DNA of 7,580 bases from Chloroflexia bacterium (lineage in GTDB: Bacteria; Chloroflexota; Chloroflexia; Thermobaculales; Thermobaculaceae): NCBI GenBank assembly GCA_013695265.1, contig JACDAU010000079.1, positions 1 through 7,580 on the forward strand, read 5' to 3'. The position numbers were made by a program, and so were the translations under genes. The notes under the pieces are model-generated. The model was not told the origin of the DNA. It made no database searches and saw only the letters and a list, made by a program, of their open reading frames with translations. Positions 1 through 6,800 of the stretch are shown here, piece after piece. The first letter of the stretch is position 1; each line of letters begins with the position of its first letter.

Positions 1-80
1 GTACCGTGGAGAGCCGCGCAGCAGGCCGTATTTTGGGAGTAGACAGCGTGGAGCACAGATTCATTTTCGTGAGAGCATCT

Positions 81-166
81 GTCATTCCGAGCCTGCGAGG
101 AATCCGTGGTTGGGGGCTACGGATCCCTCACGGCGTTCGGGATGACAAGGCGTGGTTCGGGATGAC
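81..166. repeat. Dispersed palindromic repeat (GTCATTCCGA...GGGATGAC type)
   Basis: An imperfect inverted repeat: the arm starting GTCATTCCGAG at 81-106 pairs with the reverse complement of 120-146, which ends CGTTCGGGATGAC. A further partial copy of the right end, GTTCGGGATGAC, recurs at 155-166, 20 bases after the first at 135-146. Read on the minus strand it translates as VIPNAVRDP, a phrase I remember as a frequent artefact of short dispersed repeats in Chloroflexota and some other phyla (memory, not searched). It is probably a non-coding mobile or REP-like repeat. It forms the apparent C-terminus of the small gene ending at 117. Bases 1-80 hold nothing I can identify. Confidence 0.6.
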
Positions 167-368
167 TTCCGCGATCCGCAGTGGAACCGAACCTACGCGC
201 CAGTGATGCCGCGCCGCCGCCTTGCACGGGCGTCATCCAGGTGAAGTACCCATTGGATATCACATTCGTCGGGATCCCGATCAGGAGCGCCATTCCCGTG
301 GCTCCGGCAAGGCCGGTGATCACAAGCCGCCAGTCCAGCCACTGCCACCAAACAATCTGAAGTTGCAT
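117..368 (-). pseudogene. Truncated small membrane protein gene
   Basis: An 83-residue minus-strand reading frame. I chose the ATG at 366-368 because GGAGGG lies a few bases upstream of it; an in-frame ATG at 395 would begin inside the hairpin of the preceding gene. The first ~49 residues look like genuine protein: a Trp-rich start, a hydrophobic helix (about residues 13-33) and the phrase IGIPTNVISNGYFTWMTPV. That phrase resembles the N-terminal part of small multi-TM proteins in which more helices follow. After TPVQ the sequence becomes low-complexity and then runs into the dispersed repeat (VIPNAVRDP ending), so the remaining helices are missing. No other frame restores a hydrophobic continuation. 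I read it as a 5' gene fragment truncated at about position 230; a short intact membrane peptide is possible. Function unknown. Confidence 0.45.
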
Positions 369-393
369 CGTTCCCTCCATCACCCCATATAGC

Positions 394-431
394 ACGGAGT
401 GGGGCGCAGGTTCCCCGGTGCCCCACTCCGT
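394..431 (-). terminator. 12-bp perfect hairpin after the DUF305 gene
   Basis: ACGGAGTGGGGC (394-405) pairs perfectly with GCCCCACTCCGT (420-431) around a 14-base loop, starting 8 bases beyond the DUF305 stop codon. There is no U-tract on either side, so it is either a stem-only transcription stop of the sort common in high-G+C genomes or an mRNA 3'-end stabiliser. It separates the DUF305 gene from the small membrane fragment downstream. Confidence 0.65.
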
Positions 432-438
432 AGCGACC

Positions 439-1122
439 TTACGAACCGTACCAGGCCGTCTGCCACTGCTTCATCTGGGTGATCTCCTGCTCCTGGGAGG
501 CGATAATCTCCTGGGCCAGTTGCTTGATCTCGGGCCGCTTTGCCTGTTTCAGGGCGTGCTGGGCCATCATCACCGCGCTCTGGTGATGCGGGATCATCGC
601 GTCGATGAACGCCTTGTCGAAGGGCTCGGCCTTGCTCAGGTCGGTTGCCTCCATACCTTCCATGTCCGTGCCTGGCATCATCTCTCCCATCATCTGCTCG
701 TCCATTTGTGGGATCTGGTCGGTGCCGTACCATTGCTTGTACCACGTCCGCATCTGACCGATCTCCCTCTGTTGGGCGGAGATGATGTCGCTCGCCAGTT
801 GCCCGATCTCTTTATGCTCGGCCCTGGTCCGGGCCATATCCGCCATGTCGATTGCCGACTGGTGATGGGGGACCATCCCGGCGATGAACATCTGATCGAA
901 GCTCATCCCATCGGTCGCCGTGCTTTCGCCGCCCATGCCCGAAGGGTCCGCACCGGGGGTCATCGTAGCTGCCATCCCGGGCATATCCGACTGTTCTGAA
1001 CTGGTTGCGGCGGGGTCAGCGGAATTGGGATTTCCGCCGCCCGGCTGCTCATTGTCATTGGCGGAACCGCAGGCTGCGAGTAACAGCCCAATGATTGCGG
1101 TGAGTACGAATAGACGCTTCAA
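439..1122 (-). CDS. Lipoprotein with tandem DUF305 domains, likely copper-binding
   Basis: A 227-residue exported protein. Residues 1-17 form a signal peptide ending in the lipobox LAAC, so Cys18 would be lipidated and the protein anchored on the outer face of the membrane. A low-complexity linker with several Met follows (19-72). Then come two DUF305 units, about 73-133 and 166-226. Each has the family signature (GMVPHHQSA at 82-90, AMIPHHQSA at 175-183) and a C-terminal helix ending in a Trp/Tyr motif (WYKQWYG, WQTAWYG). The inter-domain segment 140-157 is very Met-rich. DUF305 is a ferritin-like helical family; cyanobacterial CopM, a periplasmic copper-binding protein, belongs to it. HH pairs, Met-rich stretches and a nearby csoR-copA-copZ cluster support a role in extracytoplasmic copper binding (inference). 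The start is TTG, set by an AGGAGG ribosome-binding site five bases upstream; no in-frame ATG fits the signal peptide. No convincing promoter is seen in the 91 bases upstream, so it may be co-transcribed with the His-rich gene before it. Confidence 0.93.
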   Translation of the reverse strand: MKRLFVLTAIIGLLLAACGSANDNEQPGGGNPNSADPAATSSEQSDMPGMAATMTPGADPSGMGGESTATDGMSFDQMFIAGMVPHHQSAIDMADMARTRAEHKEIGQLASDIISAQQREIGQMRTWYKQWYGTDQIPQMDEQMMGEMMPGTDMEGMEATDLSKAEPFDKAFIDAMIPHHQSAVMMAQHALKQAKRPEIKQLAQEIIASQEQEITQMKQWQTAWYGS

Positions 1123-1213
1123 TTTTGCCTCCTGTCGTGGATGAGAATTGGGCCGACACCAGGGCGCAGGTCGCCCCCACCGGCCACGGGAATGCGTTGG
1201 CAGGAGGATGGTA

Positions 1214-1642
1214 TTAAATGCGGTAAATCTGTAAGAAGGCGCGCCATTTCGCGGGCGGGAGCTTTGGTGGCTCCGGGACGGAGGGACGGGAGGACTCGAT
1301 TTGCGGGGCTGTGGATGGCCGCGATGGAATATGGGAGGTACAGGCGCCAGGCGAGGGGTCGCGCCGAGACTCCAGCGTCAAGGTGCTGGAGCAGGCCTCG
1401 GTATGCGCCGGCGCAGCCAACGTGCTCGAGGCGGCCTGCGTCGTATGACCGGACTCAGCGCCGTGATGGGTTCCCTCGGAGGAGTATGCGAGCGGCGCGG
1501 CGGCACCGTGCCACGTCAGCAGCATCGGTAGATGGGTGGCGTGGGCGGTGAGGACCGCGACGGCCAGCATGGTGAACACCAGACGCATGCCAGACGAGGC
1601 ATGCCCGCAGCCAGGTGTTATCGCGTGTGAAACATGTCGCAT
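1214..1642 (-). CDS. His-rich exported or membrane-anchored hypothetical protein
   Basis: A 142-residue protein I cannot assign to a named family. It has a short N-terminus with His and Cys, a hydrophobic segment at about residues 20-40 that could be a signal peptide or anchor, then a Ser/Ala/His-rich stretch (HH, SGH, AH; roughly 45-82). Two Cys follow in the middle part, and a Pro-rich tail ends in a basic, aromatic segment (WRAFLQIYRI). The His and Cys residues beside a DUF305 lipoprotein gene suggest an extracytoplasmic metal-related role, but this is inference. The start at 1642 is favoured because an exact TATAAT lies seven bases upstream, consistent with a leaderless mRNA; the alternative ATG at 1588 has no ribosome-binding site. 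The DUF305 gene follows after 91 bases on the same strand, so the two may form an operon. Confidence 0.6.
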   Translation of the reverse strand: MRHVSHAITPGCGHASSGMRLVFTMLAVAVLTAHATHLPMLLTWHGAAAPLAYSSEGTHHGAESGHTTQAASSTLAAPAHTEACSSTLTLESRRDPSPGACTSHIPSRPSTAPQIESSRPSVPEPPKLPPAKWRAFLQIYRI

Positions 1643-1648
1643 ACCATC

Positions 1649-1654
1649 ATTATA
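1649..1654 (-). promoter_or_regulatory. TATAAT -10 box of a leaderless promoter
   Basis: On the minus strand the sequence reads TATAAT-GATGGT-ATG, so transcription would begin at or next to the A of the start codon at 1642. A weak -35 (TTACCG, 1677-1672) lies 17 bases upstream. This would drive the His-rich gene and possibly the DUF305 gene, giving them a promoter separate from the upstream membrane-protein pair. Confidence 0.5.
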
Positions 1655-1713
1655 GACAGCGCCACTCCGACCGGTAATCGTATCCTTCAGAGGCCGAGCA
1701 AGGGTCGCTGAGT

Positions 1714-2274
1714 CTACGGCTGTGCTACCTTACGCTGCTCATCCTGCTTGCTTTGCTGCGACGCCCTACGCCGCTCGTGCTGCTTACGCCACCCGTACGG
1801 AGTCATGCCTTGGGGCTTGTACACATTGAGTACCGTGATCACGAGCAACACCAGCAGGCCGCCAACGGAATGGACCAGTGTGCTCCCCAGCGCGCGGAGA
1901 TCGTCACTGGATGTTGTCGGATCTGCCGCTATGTCTGCGAAGTAGCTGATTGTCTGCGTTTCCACCAGCAAGACAAGGATGGCGAGGACTGTCAGCACGA
2001 GTGAGATCAGGACCCAATAGTGACGGAACAAGCCCCACTTGGTCCCGAGTGAAATGACCAACCCGGTCAAGAACGAGGCGAAGGCCAACGGGATGATGAC
2101 CCACCGCGTGATCAACCCCATTGCGAGATAGGCGGCACGCAACGTCTGAGCATCCTGGCTGGTCACAACAGTAATGTCGAGAGCCAGGTACGCAACGACC
2201 GCCCCGATCCAGCCGACCGAGGTAGTGATATGCGTGGTGAGCACGAGCTTGCGTAGGCCGGGTGCCATGGTCAT
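1714..2274 (-). CDS. DUF2269-type four-TM membrane protein
   Basis: A 186-residue integral membrane protein with four predicted helices at about residues 9-32, 49-74, 82-105 and 132-150, and a basic, Gln-rich cytoplasmic tail. The opening THITTSVGWIGAV, the central SLGTKWGLFRHYW and the exit NVYKPQGMTPYG strongly recall actinobacterial and Chloroflexota proteins annotated as DUF2269 family or 'membrane protein' (recognition from memory). Histidines at 15, 85 and 135 lie in or next to helices and could bind a cofactor such as heme, but that is speculative. The start ATG (2274) overlaps the upstream gene's stop as ATGA, implying translational coupling; a second ATG two codons in is also possible. 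Because it shares a promoter region with tetR it is probably a TetR-controlled membrane system. Its substrate is unknown. Confidence 0.8.
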   Translation of the reverse strand: MTMAPGLRKLVLTTHITTSVGWIGAVVAYLALDITVVTSQDAQTLRAAYLAMGLITRWVIIPLAFASFLTGLVISLGTKWGLFRHYWVLISLVLTVLAILVLLVETQTISYFADIAADPTTSSDDLRALGSTLVHSVGGLLVLLVITVLNVYKPQGMTPYGWRKQHERRRASQQSKQDEQRKVAQP

Positions 2275-2546
2275 CCGTTGCCACCAGGGCCACCGCCGGA
2301 CGGTGTGTGGTTTACTATGATGACGCTGGAGGGCAGTGTGTCGTCACCAGGGTCACCGGACGATGTGTGGCGATTGGGGCCGTGGCTACCACCGCCGGCA
2401 ACCAGCATGATGACGACCAGCAGGACCACGACGAGGGCGATGATCCCAAATAGTATCACCCAGCGCGGCGTGCCAGGGGGCGATCCGCGACCGGGCTCCA
2501 CGCGGGTGTCGTCGTCGGTGCCAGGGTACGGGGACGGCTCAGCCAT
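2271..2546 (-). CDS. Small single-TM protein with Gly-rich tail
   Basis: A 91-residue protein. The N-terminus is acidic and Pro-rich (about 1-25). A TPRWVILFG entry is followed by one strong hydrophobic helix (about 29-50), and a polar Gly/His/Pro-rich tail follows. The positive Arg before the helix is compatible with an N-in/C-out topology, putting the tail outside. I recall similar small proteins with a PRWVK-type entry beside DUF2269 genes in Actinobacteria and Chloroflexota, without a known function. The start is supported by AAAGGAGAG seven to eight bases upstream. The stop TGA overlaps the DUF2269 start (ATGA), so the two are translated from one mRNA and may form a two-component membrane complex (inference). 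Confidence 0.75.
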   Translation of the reverse strand: MAEPSPYPGTDDDTRVEPGRGSPPGTPRWVILFGIIALVVVLLVVIMLVAGGGSHGPNRHTSSGDPGDDTLPSSVIIVNHTPSGGGPGGNG

Positions 2547-2587
2547 GTGCGTACTCTCCTTTGCCGTGGTCGCTTGTCAAGGTTATC

Positions 2588-2598
2588 GTCACGGTGAC
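2588..2598. promoter_or_regulatory. Compact palindrome GTCAC-G-GTGAC
   Basis: A perfect 5+5 bp inverted repeat with a one-base centre, lying at the predicted transcription start of the minus-strand promoter. It is flanked by two copies of TTATCG (2583-2588 and 2602-2607) and, further out, by two TTGTCAA copies (2574-2580 and 2621-2627). It could be a second operator or a half of a larger regulator site. No protein can be assigned to it from the sequence alone. Confidence 0.35.
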
Positions 2599-2627
2599 AG
2601 TTTATCGAGACACTATGTCGTTGTCAA
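2599..2627 (-). promoter_or_regulatory. Promoter of the small-TM/DUF2269 operon
   Basis: On the minus strand, a consensus -35 TTGACA (2627-2622) is followed after a 17-base spacer by TAAACT (2604-2599). Transcription should start near 2592, giving a leader of about 45 bases that carries the AAAGGAGAG ribosome-binding site of the 91-residue gene. Confidence 0.65.
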
Positions 2628-2636
2628 ATCATAGTG
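2611..2636. promoter_or_regulatory. Candidate TetR operator (CACTATG-N12-CATAGTG)
   Basis: Perfect 7-bp arms at 2611-2617 and 2630-2636 around a 12-base centre. The element covers the -35 and most of the spacer of the minus-strand promoter, and its right arm reaches the expected -35 position of the tetR promoter. A regulator bound here would block both directions. Placement between tetR and its divergent neighbours is the usual arrangement for a local autoregulated TetR protein. The assignment is inference from position and symmetry. Confidence 0.55.
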
Positions 2637-2655
2637 TATGTGCATCGCCGTCATG

Positions 2656-2661
2656 TATACT
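2656..2661 (+). promoter_or_regulatory. TATACT -10 box of leaderless tetR
   Basis: TATACT lies six bases before the ATG at 2668, placing the predicted transcription start on the start codon. GAGG is present between them, but it is only two bases from the ATG and too close for a normal ribosome-binding site, which favours a leaderless message. There is no good -35. Confidence 0.45.
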
Positions 2662-2667
2662 GAGGTG

Positions 2668-3240
2668 ATGCCCAAGCTATGGAACGAAACTATGGAGGCA
2701 CACCGCCGCGCGGTGCGCGACGCGACCATGGACACTACCGCGGCGCTGGTGGCGGAGCACGGCTTGACGTCGGTGACGATGTCGAAAATCGCCGAGGAGA
2801 CCGGCATTGGACGCGCGACGCTGTACAAGTACTTCCCAGATGTCGAAGCGATCCTGGCCTCTTGGCACGAGCGTCAGGTCACCAGCCACCTCGAACAGCT
2901 CGCCGCAGTCCGGGACCAGGCCGGCGACGCGGGGGATCGGCTCAAAGCGGTGCTTGAGGCGTACGCGCTGATGACGTACGAGCGACCTCACGGTTCCGAG
3001 CTCGCGGCACTCGTGCATCGAGGCGAGCACATCACCCGCGCGCAGCAGCACCTCCACGAACTCATCCAGGACCTGCTGATCGAGGCCGCCGAGGTCGGCG
3101 ACTTCCGGGATGATGTTGCGCCGGACGAGCTTGCGAGCTACTGCCTTCACGCCCTCGCAGCAGCCAGCAGTCTGCCGTCCAAGACTGCGGTCCGCCGACT
3201 CGTCGCGGTCATTCTGTCCGGGTTACACCCCCGCGCCTGA
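2668..3240 (+). CDS. TetR/AcrR-family transcriptional regulator
   Basis: A 190-residue DNA-binding repressor of the TetR class. The N-terminal domain (about 10-60) contains the family hallmarks: a first helix ending in AALVAEHGLTSVTM, then the helix-turn-helix IAEETGIGRATLYKYF (41-56). The C-terminal ligand and dimer domain (about 65-190) is all-helical, as usual, but gives no hint of the ligand. The start MPKLWNETMEAH was chosen because it begins where similar TetR proteins do and because the TATACT box fits it. The upstream in-frame ATGs at 2638 and 2653 lie in or before that promoter. It is divergent from the small-TM/DUF2269 pair and probably represses both that operon and itself through the inverted repeat at 2611-2636. 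Whether it responds to copper is not shown. Confidence 0.88.
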   Translation: MPKLWNETMEAHRRAVRDATMDTTAALVAEHGLTSVTMSKIAEETGIGRATLYKYFPDVEAILASWHERQVTSHLEQLAAVRDQAGDAGDRLKAVLEAYALMTYERPHGSELAALVHRGEHITRAQQHLHELIQDLLIEAAEVGDFRDDVAPDELASYCLHALAAASSLPSKTAVRRLVAVILSGLHPRA

Positions 3241-3381
3241 TCCGCCTGGTTCTGGCGCCGCGGGAGTCGGGTTGCCCTCCAAGCACCAATTGTGTCGGGC
3301 ACATTGCGACCATCTGCGAGAGTCGGTCGCTTCGCGGTCATGGCCGCAGAGCTTGAATGCCCCAGCGCACGCCCCGAGGGC

Positions 3382-3410
3382 TTGACAGCGTCGCCGGGAG
3401 GCCGTATAGT
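3382..3410 (+). promoter_or_regulatory. csoR promoter
   Basis: TTGACA (3382-3387), a 17-base spacer and TATAGT (3405-3410): a near-consensus housekeeping promoter. Transcription should start near 3417, at the left edge of the CsoR operator. It drives csoR and, by read-through, probably copA and copZ. Confidence 0.8.
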
Positions 3411-3416
3411 AGCTTA

Positions 3417-3439
3417 TACCCACCCCCAGGGGGTAGGGA
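3417..3439 (+). promoter_or_regulatory. CsoR operator at the csoR start site
   Basis: A C-tract/G-tract inverted repeat, TACCCACCCCC-A-GGGGGTAGGGA, which is the form of known CsoR operators; the Mycobacterium tuberculosis cso site has the same CCCACCCCCAG core, from memory. It begins at the predicted transcription start, so apo-CsoR bound here would block initiation or clearance and release on Cu(I) binding. This is autoregulation. Confidence 0.8.
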
Positions 3440-3471
3440 TGAAGGTGGCGAAGCGAGCAGGGATAGGAAAT

Positions 3472-3735
3472 ATGAGGACGAGCAAGGAAGACGCGCTGAA
3501 GCGCTTGAGCTACATTGAGGGACACCTGCGCGGCATCCGCAAGATGGTCGAGGAGGACGCGTATTGCGTCGATATCCTCAAGCAGACACACGCCATCGGG
3601 CGTGCGCTGGACAAGTTCGACGAGGTGCTGGTGCGCGATCACATCGGGCACTGCGTACCGGAGGGTATCCGCGACGGGCGGGATGAGCAGGTGCTGGGCG
3701 AGCTCGTGCAGTTGTTTGAGGTGTCGCGCCGGTAG
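3472..3735 (+). CDS. csoR: Copper-sensing repressor CsoR
   Basis: An 87-residue all-helical repressor of the CsoR/RcnR family that binds DNA as apo-protein and is released by Cu(I). The core SYIEGHLRGIRKMVEEDAYC is typical. The Cu(I) ligands are all present: Cys32, His57 and Cys61, with the 25- and 4-residue spacings of the C-H-C site of M. tuberculosis CsoR. The C-terminal half (VPEGIRDGRDEQVLGELVQLFE) is also family-typical. Start: MRTSKED at 3472 fits normal family length and has AGGA a few bases upstream. An in-frame ATG at 3439 would add 11 basic residues and has AGGGGG upstream, but it abuts the operator, so I rank it second. Its targets are likely the operators at 3417-3439 and 3822-3847. 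Confidence 0.93.
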   Translation: MRTSKEDALKRLSYIEGHLRGIRKMVEEDAYCVDILKQTHAIGRALDKFDEVLVRDHIGHCVPEGIRDGRDEQVLGELVQLFEVSRR

Positions 3736-3759
3736 AACAGTGCGCGGTGGGTCGTGCGA

Positions 3760-3779
3760 GGGCGTTCAGTTGAACGCCC
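3760..3779. repeat. Perfect 9-bp-arm palindrome between csoR and copA
   Basis: GGGCGTTCA (3760-3768) and TGAACGCCC (3771-3779) are perfect complements with GT between them, so RNA would fold into a tight hairpin. Outside the core, CGTGCGAG on the left and CCTACG on the right form an imperfect extension, giving a shape like CGTAGGGGCG...CGCCCCTACG. I remember that as a dispersed repeat in Chloroflexota (unverified). No U-tract follows, so it is not a standard terminator, but it could reduce read-through from csoR into copA. Confidence 0.6.
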
Positions 3780-3821
3780 CTACGGCACAGGGCACAGACC
3801 GCCGCAACTTTGCCTGCTCTG

Positions 3822-3847
3822 TACCCCCTCCCAGCGGGTATGGGGAC
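3822..3847 (+). promoter_or_regulatory. Second CsoR-like operator before copA
   Basis: TACCCCCTCCCAG on the left faces CGGGTATGGGGA on the right, the same C-tract/G-tract architecture as the csoR operator but less symmetric. It ends two bases before the AAGGAG ribosome-binding site (3849-3854) of copA. A bound CsoR here would repress a copA promoter or block read-through. I see no convincing -10/-35 pair for a separate copA promoter. Confidence 0.6.
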
Positions 3848-3861
3848 GAAGGAGAACACAG

Positions 3862-6800
3862 ATGACGACAGAGGAAAGAACAAGGGAAGACGCGGGGCAT
3901 TCCGAGGGTTCGGTCCGCGAGGTGTCGCTGCCGATCATGGGGTTGACGTGCGCGAGCTGCGTGCGGCGGGTTGAGAAGCGTTTGTCGAAGGTGGAGGGCG
4001 TGCGAGAAGCGGGGGTGAACCTCGCCACGGAGAACGCCAGGGTCGTGTACGACCCGGCGCTAGCCACCCCGCGCGACCTGAAGGCCGCAGTGGAGAAGGC
4101 GGGATATCAGGTGCGGGAGCTGCCGACGGAGGCGCCTGACTCGTCGTCCGGCCCGGCGGAAAGTTCCAAAGCGGCGGGCGCAAGCCGGTCCTCGGAGGTG
4201 TCGCTTCCCATCGAAGGGATGACGTGCGCCAGTTGCGTGCGCCGCGTGGAGCGGGCACTCGCACGGGTCGCGGGGGTCGAGGATGCCGGCGTGAACCTGG
4301 CGACGGAGAAGGCGCGCGTTGTGTTCGACCCGTCGGTCGCGGACCTGCCGAAGCTTCGGGCTGCGGTAGAGAAGGCTGGCTACACGGTGGGGGAGGTGCG
4401 CGCCACGGAGCAGGACACGCAGGCGCCCGCACAGCCGTCCGCAGACCCCGTTGATGCGCGTGAGGTGGAACGGCAGCGAGAGATCGACGTTCTCCGGCGC
4501 AAGTGGACCGTGAGCCTGGCGGCAGGACTGGCGATGATGGCGCTGATGTACGTGCCGTTGGGCGTGGACATGCTGCTCATTGCGCCGGTGCTGCTGATCG
4601 TCGCGACGCTCGTGCAGTTCTGGGCAGGCGCGGGCTTCTACCAGGCCGCGTGGGCTGCGGCGAAACACGGCAGCACGAACATGAACACCCTCGTCGCGGT
4701 CGGCACAAGCGTCGCGTACGGGTACAGCGCGTTTGTCACGCTGTGGCCGACGCTGGCCGAGCGCTGGGGGTTCCCGTTCGACCTGTACTACGAGACCGCC
4801 GTGATCATCATCGCGCTGATCCTGCTGGGCCGGTGGATGGAGGCGCGCGCGAAGAAGCGCACCGGCGCGGCGATCAAGGCGCTGATGGGCCTTCAGGCAA
4901 AGACGGCGCGAGTCATACGCGACGGCGTCGACCAGGACATCCCGGTCGAGCAGGTCCGCGTTGGCGACCTGGTCCGAGTGCGGCCGGGCGAAAAAGTGCC
5001 AGTGGACGGCGTGGTCCGGGACGGTCGGTCGGCGCTCGACGAGTCGATGCTGACGGGCGAGTCGCTGCCCGTCGAGAAGTCGCGCGGTGACGCCGTGATC
5101 GGCGCAACGCTCAATACCTCGGGCAGCTTCGTGTTCGAGGCGACGAAGGTGGGACGCGACACCGCGCTCGCCCAGATCGTCCGGCTCGTGGAGGAGGCGC
5201 AGGGGTCGAAGGCGCCGATGCAGCGGCTCGCGGACACCATCTCCGGCTACTTCGTGCCGGTGGTGCTCGGCGTCGCCGCGCTGACGTTCGTCGGCTGGCT
5301 CGTGTTCGGCGGATCGCTGACCGTCGCGATCACCGCCACCATCGCGGTGCTCATCATCGCCTGTCCCTGCGCGCTGGGGCTCGCCACGCCAACCGCCGTC
5401 ATGGTCGGCACCGGCAAGGCGGCGGAGCACGGCATACTGATCCGGGGGGGCGAGGCGCTGGAAGCGGCGCGGCGCATCGACACGATCGTGCTCGATAAGA
5501 CGGGCACGCTCACGCGCGGCAAGCCCACCGTGACGCGGATCGTCGCGGGCGAGGGGACGACCGAGCACGAGTTGCTGGCCCTGGCGGCGGCGGCGGAGGT
5601 CGGAAGCGAGCACCCGCTTGGTGAGGCGATCGTGGCGAGGGCGCGCACGCTTGGCCTGGAGTTGCCCGCTGCAGAGGGTTTCGCGTCCATTCCCGGCAGG
5701 GGCATTCGGGCAACCGTTGCGGGGCGCGAGCTGCTGGTCGGGAACCGCGCGCTAATGGAGGAGTCCGGGATCACCCTCAACGGACTTGTTTCGGTCGCGG
5801 ACGAGCTTGCCGCGACGGGGTCGACGCCGATGTACGCCGTCATCGACGGCGTGCCCGGCGGACTGATCGCGGTGGCGGACACGCTGAAGGAGGAGTCGCC
5901 AAACGCGGTCGCACAGCTCCGGGCGCTCGGCCTGGACGTGTGGATGCTCACAGGAGACAACCGTGGCGCGGCAGAGGCGATTGCGGCGCAGGCGGGGATC
6001 GAGCCGGAGCGGGTGCTGGCTGAGGTGCTGCCCGATCAAAAGCAGGGAAAGATCCGTGAGCTCCAGGGACAGGGCAAAACGGTGGCGATGGTGGGCGACG
6101 GGATCAACGATGCCCCGGCGCTCGCGCGGGCAGACCTGGGACTGGCGATCGGCACCGGCGCGGACGTGGCGATGGCCGCTTCCGACATCACGCTGGTCGG
6201 CGGCAACCTGCGGGGCATCGTGACGGCGATCGCGCTCTCACGAAAGACCGTGGGGGCGATCAAGCAGGGGCTGTTCTGGGCATTCGCGTACAACGTGCTG
6301 CTCATTCCGGTCGCGATGGGCGCGCTGTATCCCTTCTTTGGGGTGCTGCTCGACCCGGTGCTCGCAGCGGCGGCAATGGCGATGAGCTCCGTGAGCGTGG
6401 TGACGAACGCACTGCGCCTGCGCCGCTTCAAGCAACCGCGCGACGCGGAGGCGATCCTGCACCCGAGCATGCGCGAGCGCGCGGCGGAGTATGCGTATCT
6501 CGCGGGGATCGCGGTGGTGGCGCTCGGGGTGGGAGCGGCGGCGCTGTACTTCGGGGCGCGCGGCGAGATGGGCATGGGACACGCCAGCGAGCAGAGCGCG
6601 GACGCCGGAGGCATGAGTATGGCGGGTGAGCAGGTCGTTGATGCGGCGAGCGCGGGAGTGCGCGTGGGCCTTGACGCCGCGCCGGCCACCCCGCTCCCAG
6701 GACAGCCGGTGCGGCTGGGGTACAACGTCTCGGACGCACGAACGGGGCGGCCGATCACGGACCTGCCACTGGACCACGAGCGGCCGATGCACCTGATCGC

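Noticed and set aside
418..999. A long plus-strand reading frame (193 residues) opposite the DUF305 gene
   Set aside because: Its composition (His/Leu/Gly-rich, no domain) is the antisense image of the Met/His/Gln-rich DUF305 coding strand, which has a clear signal peptide and duplicated family motifs.
1161..1190. C-tract/G-tract stretch before the DUF305 gene as a third CsoR operator
   Set aside because: The GCCCCCACCGGCCACGGG stretch lacks the two-sided symmetry and the CCCAG centre of the sites at 3417 and 3822.
3306..3330. GCGACC...GGTCGC inverted repeat between tetR and csoR as a tetR terminator
   Set aside because: The stem is only 6 bp with a 13-base loop, has no U-tract and lies 65 bases after the stop; too weak to call. 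The rest of 3241-3381 shows nothing convincing.
3754..3861. An upstream ATG that would extend CopA by 36 residues
   Set aside because: The extension would read through the palindrome and the CsoR-like box and has no ribosome-binding site, whereas 3862 has AAGGAG at good spacing.
4060..5613. A 517-residue minus-strand open frame inside copA
   Set aside because: It is Arg/His-rich with no recognisable motifs and lies wholly opposite the conserved P-type ATPase core. Long antisense frames are expected in high-G+C genes.
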